A stretch of 64,000 nt of DNA from NCBI GenBank assembly GCA_009780915.1, contig WQZD01000004.1, forward strand, positions 1 to 64,000, read 5' to 3'. The notes under the pieces were generated by a model. The model made no database searches and was not told the DNA's origin. It saw only the letters and a list, made by a program, of their open reading frames with translations. Made by a program: the position numbers and the translations under genes. Position 1 is the first letter of the stretch. Every line of letters begins with the position of its first letter. Below are positions 7,785 to 18,300 of the stretch, piece after piece. The DNA is from Propionibacteriaceae bacterium. Its GTDB lineage: Bacteria; Actinomycetota; Actinomycetes; Propionibacteriales; Propionibacteriaceae.

Positions 7785-9998
7785 ATGGAAGGTCCTAACC
7801 TTCGTTTCACCGAGGCAATCTTGGACAATGGCGCCTATGGCCGCCACGTCGTCCGCTTCGAGACAGGCCTGCTCGCCCAGCAGGCGGCCGGCTCCGCCGC
7901 CGTCTATCTGGACGGCGACACCATGCTGCTGTCGGCGACGACCGCGGCGAACTCGCCGCGCGACGCCGTCGACTTCTTCCCCCTGACCGTCGACGTCGAG
8001 GAGAGGATGTACGCCGCGGGCAAGATCCCCGGCTCCTTCTTCCGTCGTGAAGGCCGTCCCCCGGAGTCCGCCATCTTGGCCGCCCGTCTGGTCGACCGCC
8101 CCCTGCGCCCCTGCTTCACCAAGGGTCTGCGCAACGAGGTCCAGGTCGTCATCACCGTGCTGGCCCTGAACCCGAACGTGGTCTACGACACCCTGGCCAT
8201 CAACGCCGGGTCCATGTCCACCACGCTGGCCGGCCTGCCGTTCATCGGCCCCGTCGGCGGCCTGCGCATCGCCCTGATCAAGGATCAGTGGGTCGCGTTC
8301 CCCACCATCGAGCAGACCAAGGACGCCGTGTTCGACATGGCGGTGGCCGGTCGCGTCCTGCCCGACGGCGACGTGGCGATCATGATGGTCGAGGCGGAGT
8401 CCACTCCCCAGACCTGGGAATTGGTGCGCTCGGGGCGTACCTCTCCCACCGAAGAGATCGTGGCCCAGGGCCTGGAGGCCGCCAAGCCCTTCATCAAGGC
8501 GCTGTGCGACGCTCAGGCCGAGTTGGCCGCCCAGTTCCCCAAGGCCACCAAGGCGTTCCCCGTCTTCCTCGACTACCAGGAGGACGTGTACGAGGCCGTG
8601 GCGGCGTTCGCGACCGATCGTGTGCGCGAGGTGAACTCGATCTCCGCCAAGCAGGAGCGCGAGACCGCCACGGAAGATCTGTTGGCCGAGGTGCACGCGG
8701 AACTCGACGCTCGCTTCCCCGAGCGTGAGAAGGAAGTCACCGGCGCGTACCGCTCTCTGACGAAGAAGATCGTGCGTCACCGCACCCTCACCGAGAAGGT
8801 CCGTATGGACGGCCGCGGCCCCGCGGACATCCGCGAGCTGTCGGTCCAGATCGGCGTGATCCCGCGTGTCCATGGCTCCGCCCTGTTCATGCGCGGCGAG
8901 ACCCAGATCCTGGGCGTGTCCACGCTCAACATGCTGGACATGGAGCAGAAGCTCGACACGCTGGCGCCGGAGACGACCAAGCGCTACATGCACAACTACA
9001 ACTTCCCGCCGTACTCCACGGGCGAGACCGGTCGCGTGGGTTCCCCCAAGCGTCGCGAGATCGGCCACGGGGCTTTGGCGGAGCGCGCGTTGATCCCGGT
9101 GCTGCCGGATCGCGACGAATTCCCCTACGCCATCCGTCAGGTCTCCGAGGCGATCGGGTCCAACGGCTCGACCTCCATGGGTTCGGTCTGCGCATCGACG
9201 CTGTCGCTGCTCAAGGCCGGTGTCCCTCTGAAGGCGCCGGTGGCCGGCATCGCCATGGGCTTGATGAGCGAAGAGGTGGACGGCAAGACCCAGTACCTGG
9301 CTCTGACCGACATCCTCGGCGCCGAAGACGCCCTGGGCGACATGGACTTCAAGGTGGCCGGCACGAAGGACTTCGTGACCGCGCTGCAGTTGGACACCAA
9401 GCTGGACGGGATCCCCGCCGAGGTTCTGGCGTCCGCCCTGCTGCAGGCCCGTGAGGCGCGTCACACCATCCTCGACGTGATGAACGCGTCCATCTCCGCT
9501 CCGGCCGAGATGAGCCCGTACGCTCCGAGGATCATCACCGTCCACATCCCCGTGGACAAGATCGGCGAGGTGATCGGGCCCAAGGGCAAGGTCATCAACC
9601 AGATCCAGGACGACACGGGCGCGAACATCGCGATCGAGGACGACGGCACCGTGTACATCGGCGCCGACAACGGCGACGCGGCCGAGGCCGCCCGTCAGAT
9701 GGTCAACGCCATCGCCAACCCGCACATGCCGGAGAAGGGCGAGCGCTTCCTGGGCACGGTCGTCAAGACGACCACCTTCGGCGCCTTCGTCTCGTTGGTC
9801 CCCGGCAAGGACGGCCTGCTCCACATCTCCAAGATGAGGGTGCTCGCCGGAGGCGCACGTGTGGAGAACGTCGATGACGTGGTCAGCGTGGGACAGAAGA
9901 TCCAGGTCGAGATCCTCGACATCGACGACCGAGGCAAGCTGTCCCTGGTCCCCGTGGTCGAGGACGAGGCGTCCGCCGAGAACGGTGACGCGGCCTGA
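7785..9998 (+). CDS. pnp: Polyribonucleotide nucleotidyltransferase (PNPase)
   Basis: PNPase degrades RNA 3' to 5' by phosphorolysis and also adds heteropolymeric tails. The 737-aa protein has two RNase PH-like domains (the first with [18 protein letters not shown], the second with [24 protein letters not shown] sequence), a KH domain ([18 protein letters not shown]) and a C-terminal S1 domain ([20 protein letters not shown]). ATG 7785 follows AAAGGAA. It lies 227 bp after rpsO, separated by the hairpin, and is followed by a strong terminator. Length is normal for actinobacteria. Confidence 0.97.
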   Translation: MEGPNLRFTEAILDNGAYGRHVVRFETGLLAQQAAGSAAVYLDGDTMLLSATTAANSPRDAVDFFPLTVDVEERMYAAGKIPGSFFRREGRPPESAILAARLVDRPLRPCFTKGLRNEVQVVITVLALNPNVVYDTLAINAGSMSTTLAGLPFIGPVGGLRIALIKDQWVAFPTIEQTKDAVFDMAVAGRVLPDGDVAIMMVEAESTPQTWELVRSGRTSPTEEIVAQGLEAAKPFIKALCDAQAELAAQFPKATKAFPVFLDYQEDVYEAVAAFATDRVREVNSISAKQERETATEDLLAEVHAELDARFPEREKEVTGAYRSLTKKIVRHRTLTEKVRMDGRGPADIRELSVQIGVIPRVHGSALFMRGETQILGVSTLNMLDMEQKLDTLAPETTKRYMHNYNFPPYSTGETGRVGSPKRREIGHGALAERALIPVLPDRDEFPYAIRQVSEAIGSNGSTSMGSVCASTLSLLKAGVPLKAPVAGIAMGLMSEEVDGKTQYLALTDILGAEDALGDMDFKVAGTKDFVTALQLDTKLDGIPAEVLASALLQAREARHTILDVMNASISAPAEMSPYAPRIITVHIPVDKIGEVIGPKGKVINQIQDDTGANIAIEDDGTVYIGADNGDAAEAARQMVNAIANPHMPEKGERFLGTVVKTTTFGAFVSLVPGKDGLLHISKMRVLAGGARVENVDDVVSVGQKIQVEILDIDDRGKLSLVPVVEDEASAENGDAA

Positions 9999-10015
9999 TC
10001 GCAGTGACGAACACC

Positions 10016-10059
10016 GACGGCCCCGGCGCCCCTGACATGCTCAGGACGCCGGGGCCGTC
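10016..10059 (+). terminator. Terminator after pnp
   Basis: Arms at 10016-10028 and 10047-10059 pair perfectly over 13 bp, with a further 5-bp stem (10031-10035 with 10041-10045) inside the loop. No T-run follows, as is frequent in high-GC actinobacteria. Confidence 0.75.
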
Positions 10060-10156
10060 GCGTGGTCGCCCACAGCACGCGAGCACCGTCGCGGCCATGG
10101 GCCCGGCATGTCGGTGCGGGGCAGTAGACTCGTGTTGGACGAGAGAGAGGTCACCC

Positions 10157-10900
10157 ATGAAGATCGCAGTGTTCGGCGCCCGTGGGCGCGTGGGATCCCT
10201 GGTGTGTGAGACCGTCGAGGCGACGCCCGGCCTCGACCTGGTGGCGGGCGTCGACCAATCGGACGCCCGGGACGGCGTCCTCGGCGCCGACGTCGTCGTG
10301 GACTTCACCCATCCGGATTCTGTCATGGACAATCTCGCGTGGTGCGTCGGCCATGGGATCCATGCCGTCGTCGGCACCACGGGGTTCACCCCGGCGAGGC
10401 TGGACGAGGTGCGCTCGCTCGTGGGCGGATCCGATCAGCTCGGCGTGCTCATCGCCCCCAACTTCTCCATCGGCGCCGTGCTGATGATGCATTTCTCCGC
10501 CGTGGCGGCCCCGTATTTCGACTCGGTGGAGATCATCGAGGCCCATCACGCCGGCAAAGCCGACGCTCCCTCGGGCACGGCCTCGACGACGGCCCGTCTC
10601 GTCGCACAGGCCAGGGCGAGCGCCGGGGCGGCCCCGATGCCCGACGCCACCACCCATGCGGCCGACGGCGCCCGTGGAACTGTCGTGGACGGGGTCCACG
10701 TCCATTCGCTGCGGCTGCCCGGCCTCATCGCGCAACAAGAAGTACGCCTGACCTCGGCGGGGGAGACGCTCACCATCGTCAACGACGCCCGCTCCCGATC
10801 CTGTTACATGCCTGGCGTCCTGGCCGGGATCTCGTGGGTGGTCGCCCACCCCGGCGTGACGGTCGGCCTCGAGCCCGTCCTCGGTCTGACACATTCCTAA
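10157..10900 (+). CDS. dapB: 4-hydroxy-tetrahydrodipicolinate reductase
   Basis: DapB makes tetrahydrodipicolinate in the diaminopimelate/lysine pathway, supplying peptidoglycan. The 247-aa protein has the N-terminal dinucleotide-binding sequence KIAVFGARGRVGSLV and the active-site signature IIEAHHAGKADAPSGTA, with the catalytic His and Lys. ATG 10157 is chosen because similarity begins there and a purine-rich site precedes it. dapA and thyX, which often follow dapB in actinobacteria, are not here; the next gene is rnj. Confidence 0.95.
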   Translation: MKIAVFGARGRVGSLVCETVEATPGLDLVAGVDQSDARDGVLGADVVVDFTHPDSVMDNLAWCVGHGIHAVVGTTGFTPARLDEVRSLVGGSDQLGVLIAPNFSIGAVLMMHFSAVAAPYFDSVEIIEAHHAGKADAPSGTASTTARLVAQARASAGAAPMPDATTHAADGARGTVVDGVHVHSLRLPGLIAQQEVRLTSAGETLTIVNDARSRSCYMPGVLAGISWVVAHPGVTVGLEPVLGLTHS

Positions 10901-10915
10901 CACCTGAAAGATACT

Positions 10916-12592
10916 ATGTTCGATTCTCCTCTCCAGGATCCGCCCCGTCTCGCCCCTGACACCGTTCGGGTCATACCTCTGGGAGGCTTGGGCGATGTCG
11001 GCCGCAACATGACCGCGTTCGAGGTCAATGGCGAGATCCTCCTCATCGACGCCGGGGTGCTGTTCCCCGAGGAGGACCATCCGGGCGTCGACCTCATCCT
11101 CCCGGGCTTCGACGCCATCGCCGACCGTATGGACGACGTGGTGGGCCTCGTCCTGACCCACGCCCATGAGGACCATATCGGCGCGGTGCCGTACCTGCTC
11201 AAGACCTGTCCCGACATCCCGATCTACGCGTCGAGGCTCACGCTGGGCTTCCTGGACTCCAAGATGGCCGAGCATCAGCTGCGGCCCACCGTCACTCAGG
11301 TCCGCGAGGGCGACCGGATCCGCATCGGGGACGAGTTCGACGTGGAGTTCGTCGCCGTCAACCATTCGATCCCCGACGCCGTGGCGGTGTTCCTGCGCAC
11401 AGCGGGAGGGACGATCCTGCACACCGGCGACTTCAAGATGGACCAACTCCCCCTGGACGATCGGCTGACCGATCTGAGGGCCTTCGCCCGATTCGGCGAG
11501 GAGGGGGTCGACCTGTTCATGTCTGACTCCACGAACGCCGAGGTGCCGGGGTTCACCACGGGGGAGAAGCAGATCGAACCCGCCCTGACCAGGGTCTTCG
11601 ACCAGACCAGGGGCAAGATCGTCGTGGCCTGCTTCGCGTCGCACGTCGACAGGGTGCAGCAGGTGGTCGACCAGGCGGCCGCCCATGGTCGTGTCGTGGT
11701 GTACATGGGGCGTTCCATGGTGCGCAACATGGGGATCGCCCGCGATCTGGGCTACCTGAGGGTTCCAGGGTCCACTCTGGCCGACCCGTCCGATGTGGAC
11801 TCCATCCCCGACGACCGGCTCGTGGTCGTGTGCACCGGCAGCCAGGGCGAGCCCCTGGCCGCCCTCGCCCGTATGGCGAAGAACTCCCATCCCAGCGTCA
11901 CCGTCGGGCCGTCCGACACGGTCGTGCTCGCGTCCTCCCTGATCCCCGGCAATGAGAACGCCGTCAACAGGGTCATCAACGGGCTGGTGTCCCAGGGCGC
12001 GAACGTCGTCCACCGAGGAAACGCCCTCGTCCATGTCTCCGGGCACGCCTGCGCGGGGGAGCTGCTGTACTGCTACAACCTCATCAAGCCCCGCAACGCC
12101 ATGCCCGTCCACGGGGAGCCGCGCCACCTGCTCGCCAACGGCCACCTCGCCACGGCGACCGGGGTGAGCACCGTGCTCACCGTCGACGATGGGACGGTCA
12201 TCGATCTGAAGGACCACCAAGCCACGGTGGTGGGCAAGGTGGACGCCTCGTACATCCTCGTGGATGGCGGATCGATGGGCACGGTCTCCCAGGAGTCCTT
12301 GGCGGATCGGCGGATCCTCGGCTCGGAGGGGTTCATCACCGTGATCGCGGTGATCGGCGTCGAGCAGGCCGAGGTGACCTCCGTCGAGATCCAGGCCCGC
12401 GGGTTCCTCGATCACGAGGGGGTCTTCCACGATGTGGAGCCCCAGATCCACGCCAATCTGGCCGCGGCCCTCACTGAGGGGGTCACGGACGCCTACCTTC
12501 TCCAACAGGTGATCAGGCGCACCGTGGGACGCTGGGTCGGCACGACCCTGCGGTCACGGCCCATGATCCTTCCCGTGGTGATCCAGACCTGA
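10916..12592 (+). CDS. rnj: Ribonuclease J
   Basis: The product is a metallo-beta-lactamase/beta-CASP ribonuclease with 5'-3' exonuclease and endonuclease activity in mRNA decay and rRNA maturation. The zinc ligands are seen in THAHEDHIGAVPYL, HTGDFK and SDSTNAE; beta-CASP motifs include CTGSQGEP and PVHGEPRHL. The 558-aa length is normal. It starts 15 bp after dapB with only a weak ribosome binding site, so translation coupled to dapB is possible. With pnp and rnc it forms a cluster of RNA-decay genes. Confidence 0.96.
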   Translation: MFDSPLQDPPRLAPDTVRVIPLGGLGDVGRNMTAFEVNGEILLIDAGVLFPEEDHPGVDLILPGFDAIADRMDDVVGLVLTHAHEDHIGAVPYLLKTCPDIPIYASRLTLGFLDSKMAEHQLRPTVTQVREGDRIRIGDEFDVEFVAVNHSIPDAVAVFLRTAGGTILHTGDFKMDQLPLDDRLTDLRAFARFGEEGVDLFMSDSTNAEVPGFTTGEKQIEPALTRVFDQTRGKIVVACFASHVDRVQQVVDQAAAHGRVVVYMGRSMVRNMGIARDLGYLRVPGSTLADPSDVDSIPDDRLVVVCTGSQGEPLAALARMAKNSHPSVTVGPSDTVVLASSLIPGNENAVNRVINGLVSQGANVVHRGNALVHVSGHACAGELLYCYNLIKPRNAMPVHGEPRHLLANGHLATATGVSTVLTVDDGTVIDLKDHQATVVGKVDASYILVDGGSMGTVSQESLADRRILGSEGFITVIAVIGVEQAEVTSVEIQARGFLDHEGVFHDVEPQIHANLAAALTEGVTDAYLLQQVIRRTVGRWVGTTLRSRPMILPVVIQT

Positions 12593-12618
12593 GGCCACGC
12601 GGCGGCGCCGGCGACCAT

Positions 12619-12648
12619 TTGAGTCTTCCGTCGCCCGTCGTGTATGAT
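12619..12648 (+). promoter_or_regulatory. Putative rpmB promoter
   Basis: TTGAGT (12619-12624) and TATGAT (12643-12648) are spaced by 18 bp, about 50 bases before the rpmB ATG. The location between rnj and rpmB and the good -10 match make this a likely promoter. Confidence 0.5.
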
Positions 12649-12697
12649 GTCCAAGTTGGCTTTTGGGCCACCACCCTCGACATCAAGGAGTTTTCCC

Positions 12698-12883
12698 ATG
12701 GCAGCAGTCTGCGATATCTGTGCGAAGAGCCCCGGCTTCGGGCACAACGTACCGTGGTCGAAGAAGAAGACATTGCGCCGGTGGAACCCCAACATCCAGC
12801 GGGTTCGCGCTGTGATCGGCGGAACCCCGCAGCGCCTCAACGTGTGCACCTCGTGCTTGAAGGCTGGCAAGGTCTCTCGCTGA
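12698..12883 (+). CDS. rpmB: 50S ribosomal protein L28, zinc-binding form
   Basis: The 61-aa product has CDIC near the N terminus and CTSC near the C terminus, the four-cysteine set of the C+ (zinc-binding) L28 form, and the core RRWNPNIQRVRAVIGG. AAGGAG (12685-12690) precedes ATG 12698. It is a single transcription unit between its own promoter and a T-tailed terminator, directly before recG as in many actinobacteria. Confidence 0.96.
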   Translation: MAAVCDICAKSPGFGHNVPWSKKKTLRRWNPNIQRVRAVIGGTPQRLNVCTSCLKAGKVSR

Positions 12884-12905
12884 CCTCGCCGCTTCAGCGT
12901 CGACG

Positions 12906-12931
12906 AACCCGCCCCCACCGGGCGGGTTTTT
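12906..12931 (+). terminator. Rho-independent terminator of rpmB
   Basis: AACCCGCC (12906-12913) pairs perfectly with GGCGGGTT (12921-12928) across a 7-nt loop, and the stem runs into five Ts (12927-12931). It is a classical intrinsic terminator. Confidence 0.9.
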
Positions 12932-13020
12932 GTCGTGCCCTGGCGTCGACGCACACCTCGTCCGCCCGGTGAGACACCGCCTCGTCCGTGTCTCACGGTA
13001 GTCTCATGCGTGGAGGTTCG

Positions 13021-15207
13021 ATGGTGGATTGGAAGACGACGACGTACGCGGAACTGGCGACCGGCCTGGATAAGGTGCTCGGCGCCGCCACCGCGAAGGC
13101 GTTCCGGGGGCTGAACTGCGACACGCTGGGCGATTTGTTGCGCCTGTTGCCGCGCCATCTGATGTCGGGCACGGACGTGACGGACATCGCCGCCCTGATC
13201 GCCCAGAACCGGGGCGGGGAAGAGTACGTCGCCTTGATGGCCCGCGTCGCGCGCGTCGAGCTCAAAGGCCAGGCGCCCAAACAGCGGCTGGAAGTGCGGT
13301 TGACCGACGGGCGGGGATGGCTCACGGCGACGTTCTTCGGCCGGTCCTCGCTCATCTCGTACTGGCAACGGGTCCTCTCCCAGTCCGACCGAGGCGTCTT
13401 CGCCGGGAAACTGGGGTGGTTCAACGACACCCCCCAACTGGCGCACCCGGCGTTCGTCATGGTCACCGACGAGGGGTTCGTGGGCTCGGCTCAGAACACC
13501 AAGATGGCCGCGCGAGTGTCGCGCAGCTCCTTCATCGGCTTGTACCCACAGACGTCCAAGCTGCCGACCTGGACGGTGGCGGAGTCCATCGACTTAGGGT
13601 TGGCGCGCGTCGACGGCCTGCCCGACCCACTGCCACCCTGGATCCGTGACGCGGCCGGGGTGTGCTCCCTCCAGGACGCCTTCCACGGGGTCCACGAGCC
13701 GACGAGCCAGGACCAGTACGACCAGGGCAAGCAGCGCCTGCTCTTCGACGAGGCCTTCGCCGCCCAAGCGGCCATGGCCTATCGTCGCATGGACGTCACG
13801 ACGCACACCGCCGTCCCTCGGGTGACGACGGAAGCCGGATTGCTGGCGCGGTTCGACGCCCGCCTGCCGTTCCAACTGACCTCCGAACAGGTCGACGTGT
13901 CCGACCAGATCTCGGCCGACCTGGCGCGGACGCGCCCCATGCAGCGGCTCCTCCAGGGCGAGGTCGGATCCGGCAAGACCGTGGTCGCCCTGCGCGCCAT
14001 GCTCACGGTGGTGGACGCCGGGGGACAGGCGGTGCTCATGGCGCCGACCGAGGTCCTCGCTCAGCAGCACGCCTTCACCGTGACCCGTCTGATGGGCGAC
14101 CTGGCCCAAGGAGGCCTCCTGGGGGGAGGCGACGGGACGGACGTCGTTCTGCTGACCGGCTCTCAGACCGCGTCGGCCAAGGGTGAAGCCATGGAGCGGA
14201 TCGCCTCGGGGCAGGCGGGCGTCATCATCGGCACCCATGCCCTGTTGTCGACCGGGATCCGCTTCCATGACCTGGGTCTGGTCGTGATCGACGAGCAGCA
14301 CCGCTTCGGTGTGGAGCAGCGCACCGCGCTGACCGACCAAGCGGGGGCCCGTCCCCATGTCCTCGTGATGACGGCCACCCCCATTCCCCGGTCGGTCGCG
14401 ATGACGGTCTTCGGCGACCTGGACGTCTCCAGTCTGACCCAGATCCCCGCCGGCCGCGCCGAGGTGACGACCACGGTCGTGGATGTGGGCGCCCGTCCCG
14501 GATGGGTGGACCGCGCCTGGGCGCGCGCGGGGGAGGAGGTGGCCAAGGGCCGCCAGGTCTACATCGTCGCCCCCCGGATCGACCAGGGGGACGGCAAGGA
14601 GGGGGCGTGCGTGGTCGACCTGGCTGCGACGCTGTCCCGAGGGCCGCTGGCGGGGGTGAGGCTGGCGGTGTTGCACGGTCGCCTCCCGGCGTCGGAGAAG
14701 GCCGAGACCATGGCTCGTTTCGGCGCGGGGCAGATCGACGTGCTGGTGGCCACGTCCATGATCGAGGTCGGGGTCGACCAGCCCAACGCGTCCATGATGG
14801 TGATTTCCGACGCGGAGAGGTTCGGGGTCTCCCAGTTGCACCAGTTGCGGGGGCGCATCGGACGAGGCGCCCATCCGGGGGTGTGCCTGCTCTTGACCAG
14901 TGCCGTCGAGGGGACCCCGGCGCGTGAACGGCTCGAGATGGTGGCCGCCACCCGTGACGGCTTCGCCCTGGCCGCCGCCGACCTCGCCCAGCGGCGAGAG
15001 GGGGACGTTCTGGGCATGAGCCAGTCGGGCCGGCGTAGTTCCCTTCGCCTGCTCCGGGTGCTCGACCATGCCGACATCATCGACCTGGCGAGGCAGGTGG
15101 CCGAGGAGGTCGTGCGCCGGGACCCGGCCATGACGGACCCCGGCGTGGCCGACATGGTGGCCGACATCGAGGCCAGGGCGCAAGCCGATCTGGACGACTC
15201 CGTCTGA
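13021..15207 (+). CDS. recG: ATP-dependent DNA helicase RecG
   Basis: RecG remodels stalled replication forks and branch-migrates recombination intermediates. The 728-aa protein has an N-terminal wedge/OB domain, then helicase motifs I (GEVGSGKT), II (DEQH), III (MTATPIPRS) and VI (QLRGRIGRG). GGAGG at 13012-13016 points to ATG 13021 or GTG 13024; an ATG at 13006 overlaps that site and is less likely. The C-terminal RecG-specific segment is complete. The usual neighbour rsmD lies 10 kb further on, separated by three surface-protein genes. Confidence 0.95.
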   Translation: MVDWKTTTYAELATGLDKVLGAATAKAFRGLNCDTLGDLLRLLPRHLMSGTDVTDIAALIAQNRGGEEYVALMARVARVELKGQAPKQRLEVRLTDGRGWLTATFFGRSSLISYWQRVLSQSDRGVFAGKLGWFNDTPQLAHPAFVMVTDEGFVGSAQNTKMAARVSRSSFIGLYPQTSKLPTWTVAESIDLGLARVDGLPDPLPPWIRDAAGVCSLQDAFHGVHEPTSQDQYDQGKQRLLFDEAFAAQAAMAYRRMDVTTHTAVPRVTTEAGLLARFDARLPFQLTSEQVDVSDQISADLARTRPMQRLLQGEVGSGKTVVALRAMLTVVDAGGQAVLMAPTEVLAQQHAFTVTRLMGDLAQGGLLGGGDGTDVVLLTGSQTASAKGEAMERIASGQAGVIIGTHALLSTGIRFHDLGLVVIDEQHRFGVEQRTALTDQAGARPHVLVMTATPIPRSVAMTVFGDLDVSSLTQIPAGRAEVTTTVVDVGARPGWVDRAWARAGEEVAKGRQVYIVAPRIDQGDGKEGACVVDLAATLSRGPLAGVRLAVLHGRLPASEKAETMARFGAGQIDVLVATSMIEVGVDQPNASMMVISDAERFGVSQLHQLRGRIGRGAHPGVCLLLTSAVEGTPARERLEMVAATRDGFALAAADLAQRREGDVLGMSQSGRRSSLRLLRVLDHADIIDLARQVAEEVVRRDPAMTDPGVADMVADIEARAQADLDDSV

Positions 15208-15223
15208 TCGGAACCAGCGTCCG

Positions 15224-15241
15224 GGCCGTGCGACCACGGTC
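15224..15241 (+). terminator. Possible terminator after recG
   Basis: GGCCGTG (15224-15230) and CACGGTC (15235-15241) form a 7-bp stem with one wobble pair around a CGAC loop, 17 bases after the recG stop. There is no T-run, so this is tentative. Confidence 0.35.
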
Positions 15242-15244
15242 GGG

Positions 15245-15308
15245 CTTGTCTATCCAGGTATCCTCATGGTTGAAGAATGCTATCGAAGCGCCCAAGAAAG
15301 AGGCAATG
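15245..15308 (+). promoter_or_regulatory. Conserved leader shared with the next paralogue
   Basis: The 64 bases ending with the first paralogue's ATG align without gaps to 18707-18770 before the second, with about 53 identities. They include a shared ctatccaggtatcctc core and the aagaaagag ribosome-binding stretch. The match indicates that the two genes were duplicated with their control region. I could not place convincing -35 and -10 boxes. Confidence 0.6.
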
Positions 15309-18300
15309 CTGAATATCACACGTCGCATCCGCGACGGCGGTCCGAGGAGGGCTGTCGTCGGGAAGGGGCTATCGCGTGCCCGGGTGCGGTCTGTGGTCGC
15401 GACGGCGCTGGCCTCGTGTCTCATCGCCGGGATCATCGCGGTGGTGGGAGGCATGGAAGCCCCGCAGATCGCCGCGGCGGCGCCGACGGAGCAGGTGGTC
15501 TTCCACGTCAACAGCGCTGAGTTCGGCGTGGCGGACGCCGATGTCGACGACGGGGTGTGCGACACCGGGACCATGATCACTCTGAACGGCACGCCACGCC
15601 CACGATGCACCCTGCGGGCGGCCATCGAACAAGCCAACGCCGTGTCAGTCGCCCTGGGCGCCACCACGGGCGAGGAGGTGCTGGTCACCCTCGACCCCGA
15701 CTTCGCTGGAGGGACCATCCAGGGGGTCGAGCCGGCAGCAGGCGCGTACATGTCCACCTCCGCGCTCACCGACCTGGGCGGGGCGCCCACCTGGTTCGTC
15801 GTGAAGGCCCCGATGACCATCGACCTCAAGGACTCGCTGAAGACCTCCGGGAAGCTCGCCTCCTCGGTCTTCGCCATCACGGGCGCCAACGTCACGATCA
15901 CACGCGCCTCGGGCATCCTGGGAGGGGACACCTCGTTCGTCGTCACCGGCTCCGCTTCCGGCGTGACCATCGACTCCGGCACGACGTATCAGACGGGCAC
16001 CAACTTCGCGAAGCGTTTCCTCGTGATCAACAACGGCGCCCGCGACGTCACCTTCTCCAGCTACAAGGTGGGTTCCTTGGCGGCCTCGGCCAGCAATGGA
16101 TCGGACACCAACGCCGCCGTCGTCTTCACTCCGGGCGGGCAACCGAACGCCGTCACAACCAATGTGGTGATCGACGCCGTGGACTTCACGAGTCCATGGA
16201 CGGCCCTGCTGTCCGCCCAGAATTGCTCCGACTCCTCGTCCATCGGTTGCGTCAACACGGGTGTGATCATGGCGAAGGACTCCCGTGTCGACGGGTTCGA
16301 GATGCGCAAATCCGCGATGAGGAATCTCTACTCCCCGCCCGGTGGCAGCTACGCGAACGTCATCCTCAACGCCGCGAGGCTCAGCCCGGGCGCCCTGGCC
16401 AACGTCTCCATCCATGACAACACCTTCGTCAAGAACTTCACATGGGAGCCGGCATGGGTGTATGGCGCCCTGATCCTCCTTCCCGACAACGTGAGGCTGC
16501 AAGGCAGCAACGTCATTCGGGACAATGTCTTCGACAACTCGGGGCAGACCTCTCCGGCTCAGTCCTACGCCATCGCGTGGACCTTCACGAGCAACGCCAC
16601 CACGAATCCATCGGGGTTGTCCATCACGGGCAACCACTTCGACGGTTTCGCGCGCGCGGGCATCCTCCTGCGCAATGCCGGTCTGGTCACCGTCGCGCGC
16701 AACACGTTCGGTCCGAAGAGCGCGTCAGCGAACCCTGACTCGAGCGAGCCGTCAGCCGTCGAGCCGGCCATGCTCTCCAACGGCGGAACCACCAATGGCG
16801 GCACGATGCCAAGCGGGGTCCAGCAGAAGATCCTGCCCTGGGCGCCGACGAAGATGACTGTGTCCAGCACATGCGCCATCGAGATCACAGCGGCGAGGGC
16901 GGGCTCCACCGCCTACCCTCCGACCCCCGTGGCCCTCGATGTGTACTGGACCACCGACCGGTGGGCGGAGGTGTACATGGGATCGACTCCCATGACGATC
17001 ACCGGCACCTCGACGACGATGACGATGGCGTTGCCCGCGCAGGCCGTCAAGGCTGGCGTCGCCTCCGGACGGATCCGCATCCAGACGCACACCGACGCGA
17101 ACGGGACCTATGGCCAGGCGCTTTCGACGCAGTACTCCTACACGGTGGCGGTGCCGACGTCCTCCTGTGCGCCTCCCGCCGTCATGGCCACGCAGATCAG
17201 TCGTACCCATGGCGCCGCGGCCGGCGGGGGTCTGTTGACGATCCGGGGCAAAGACTTCGACTACGACACCCCGCATGTGTCCTTCCAGTCGGGGGAGCAC
17301 GCGGCGCCATGCACGGATCTGACCGTGATCAGCCCCACCGAGGCGACGTGCGTGATCCCGAAGAGTCCTGTGCCCGGCGATGGGGCGGGGGTGGTCGACG
17401 TGGTCGTCACGGCCGGTGGGAAACCCGCCGGCGCCTTCCCACAGGCGTACACCTACTCCGTCTCCGCCCTGACGAGGGTGACTCCTGACCACAGCCCCAT
17501 CGGGGGCGCCGAGGAGTGCTCCGCTTTCGGAAGCGGGATGGTGACCCTCATCGACGGCGTTCGGTTCCCCGGGGGATCATGGATCGACACGACCATCACA
17601 CAGGCGAACGGCATGGAACTGTGGCTGGACGCTCAACTGGACGCGGGGAACGGCGCGAGCAAGACGATCCTGGGCGCCGGGAGGCCCAACATGCAGAACT
17701 CCCTGAGCGTCGCCGTCACGGGCTCCGCTCCCGCGTTGCTGCAAGGCACGGGACCGGGGATGGCCCAATTGGCCTCGCCCTACGACACCAAGCGTCACAC
17801 CATCGCCTTCCAATCGGGCCAATGGTTCTATGACGGGATCGCCAGGCAGACCACCAACGTGGGGTCCCTCTCGGCGGTGAACATCTATCTCGGGGCGGCG
17901 AACACCGGCGACAGCGTCCTCACGGCGACCACCACGTTCAGCGGGGTGGTCTACGGCCTGCGCCTGTGGAAGTCCGCCAGCCTCGCCCAGGATCTGCACC
18001 CCGCCGCTTGGACGGTGGCGGGGGAGACGGTCTACGGCTTCCTCGACCAGGTGACAGGGCGGGTGTTCACGGCGCCTGGCTTGATGGGGACCGACAACAT
18101 GGGACGTCCCCTGACGGTCGAGGCCACGGCGGTCTACTACGGCGACCAGGTCGAGGAAGCGACGGTCACGGTGGCCTCGGACGCACGCATGGACTACGTC
18201 TGCCCTCCCAGCAAGGTCGCTCGCGTCGATGTGTGGGCCGTGATCGACTCGGTGGCGACGGCCCCGCTCGCCGGTGGGCACCTCTACTGGGTGGACGGCG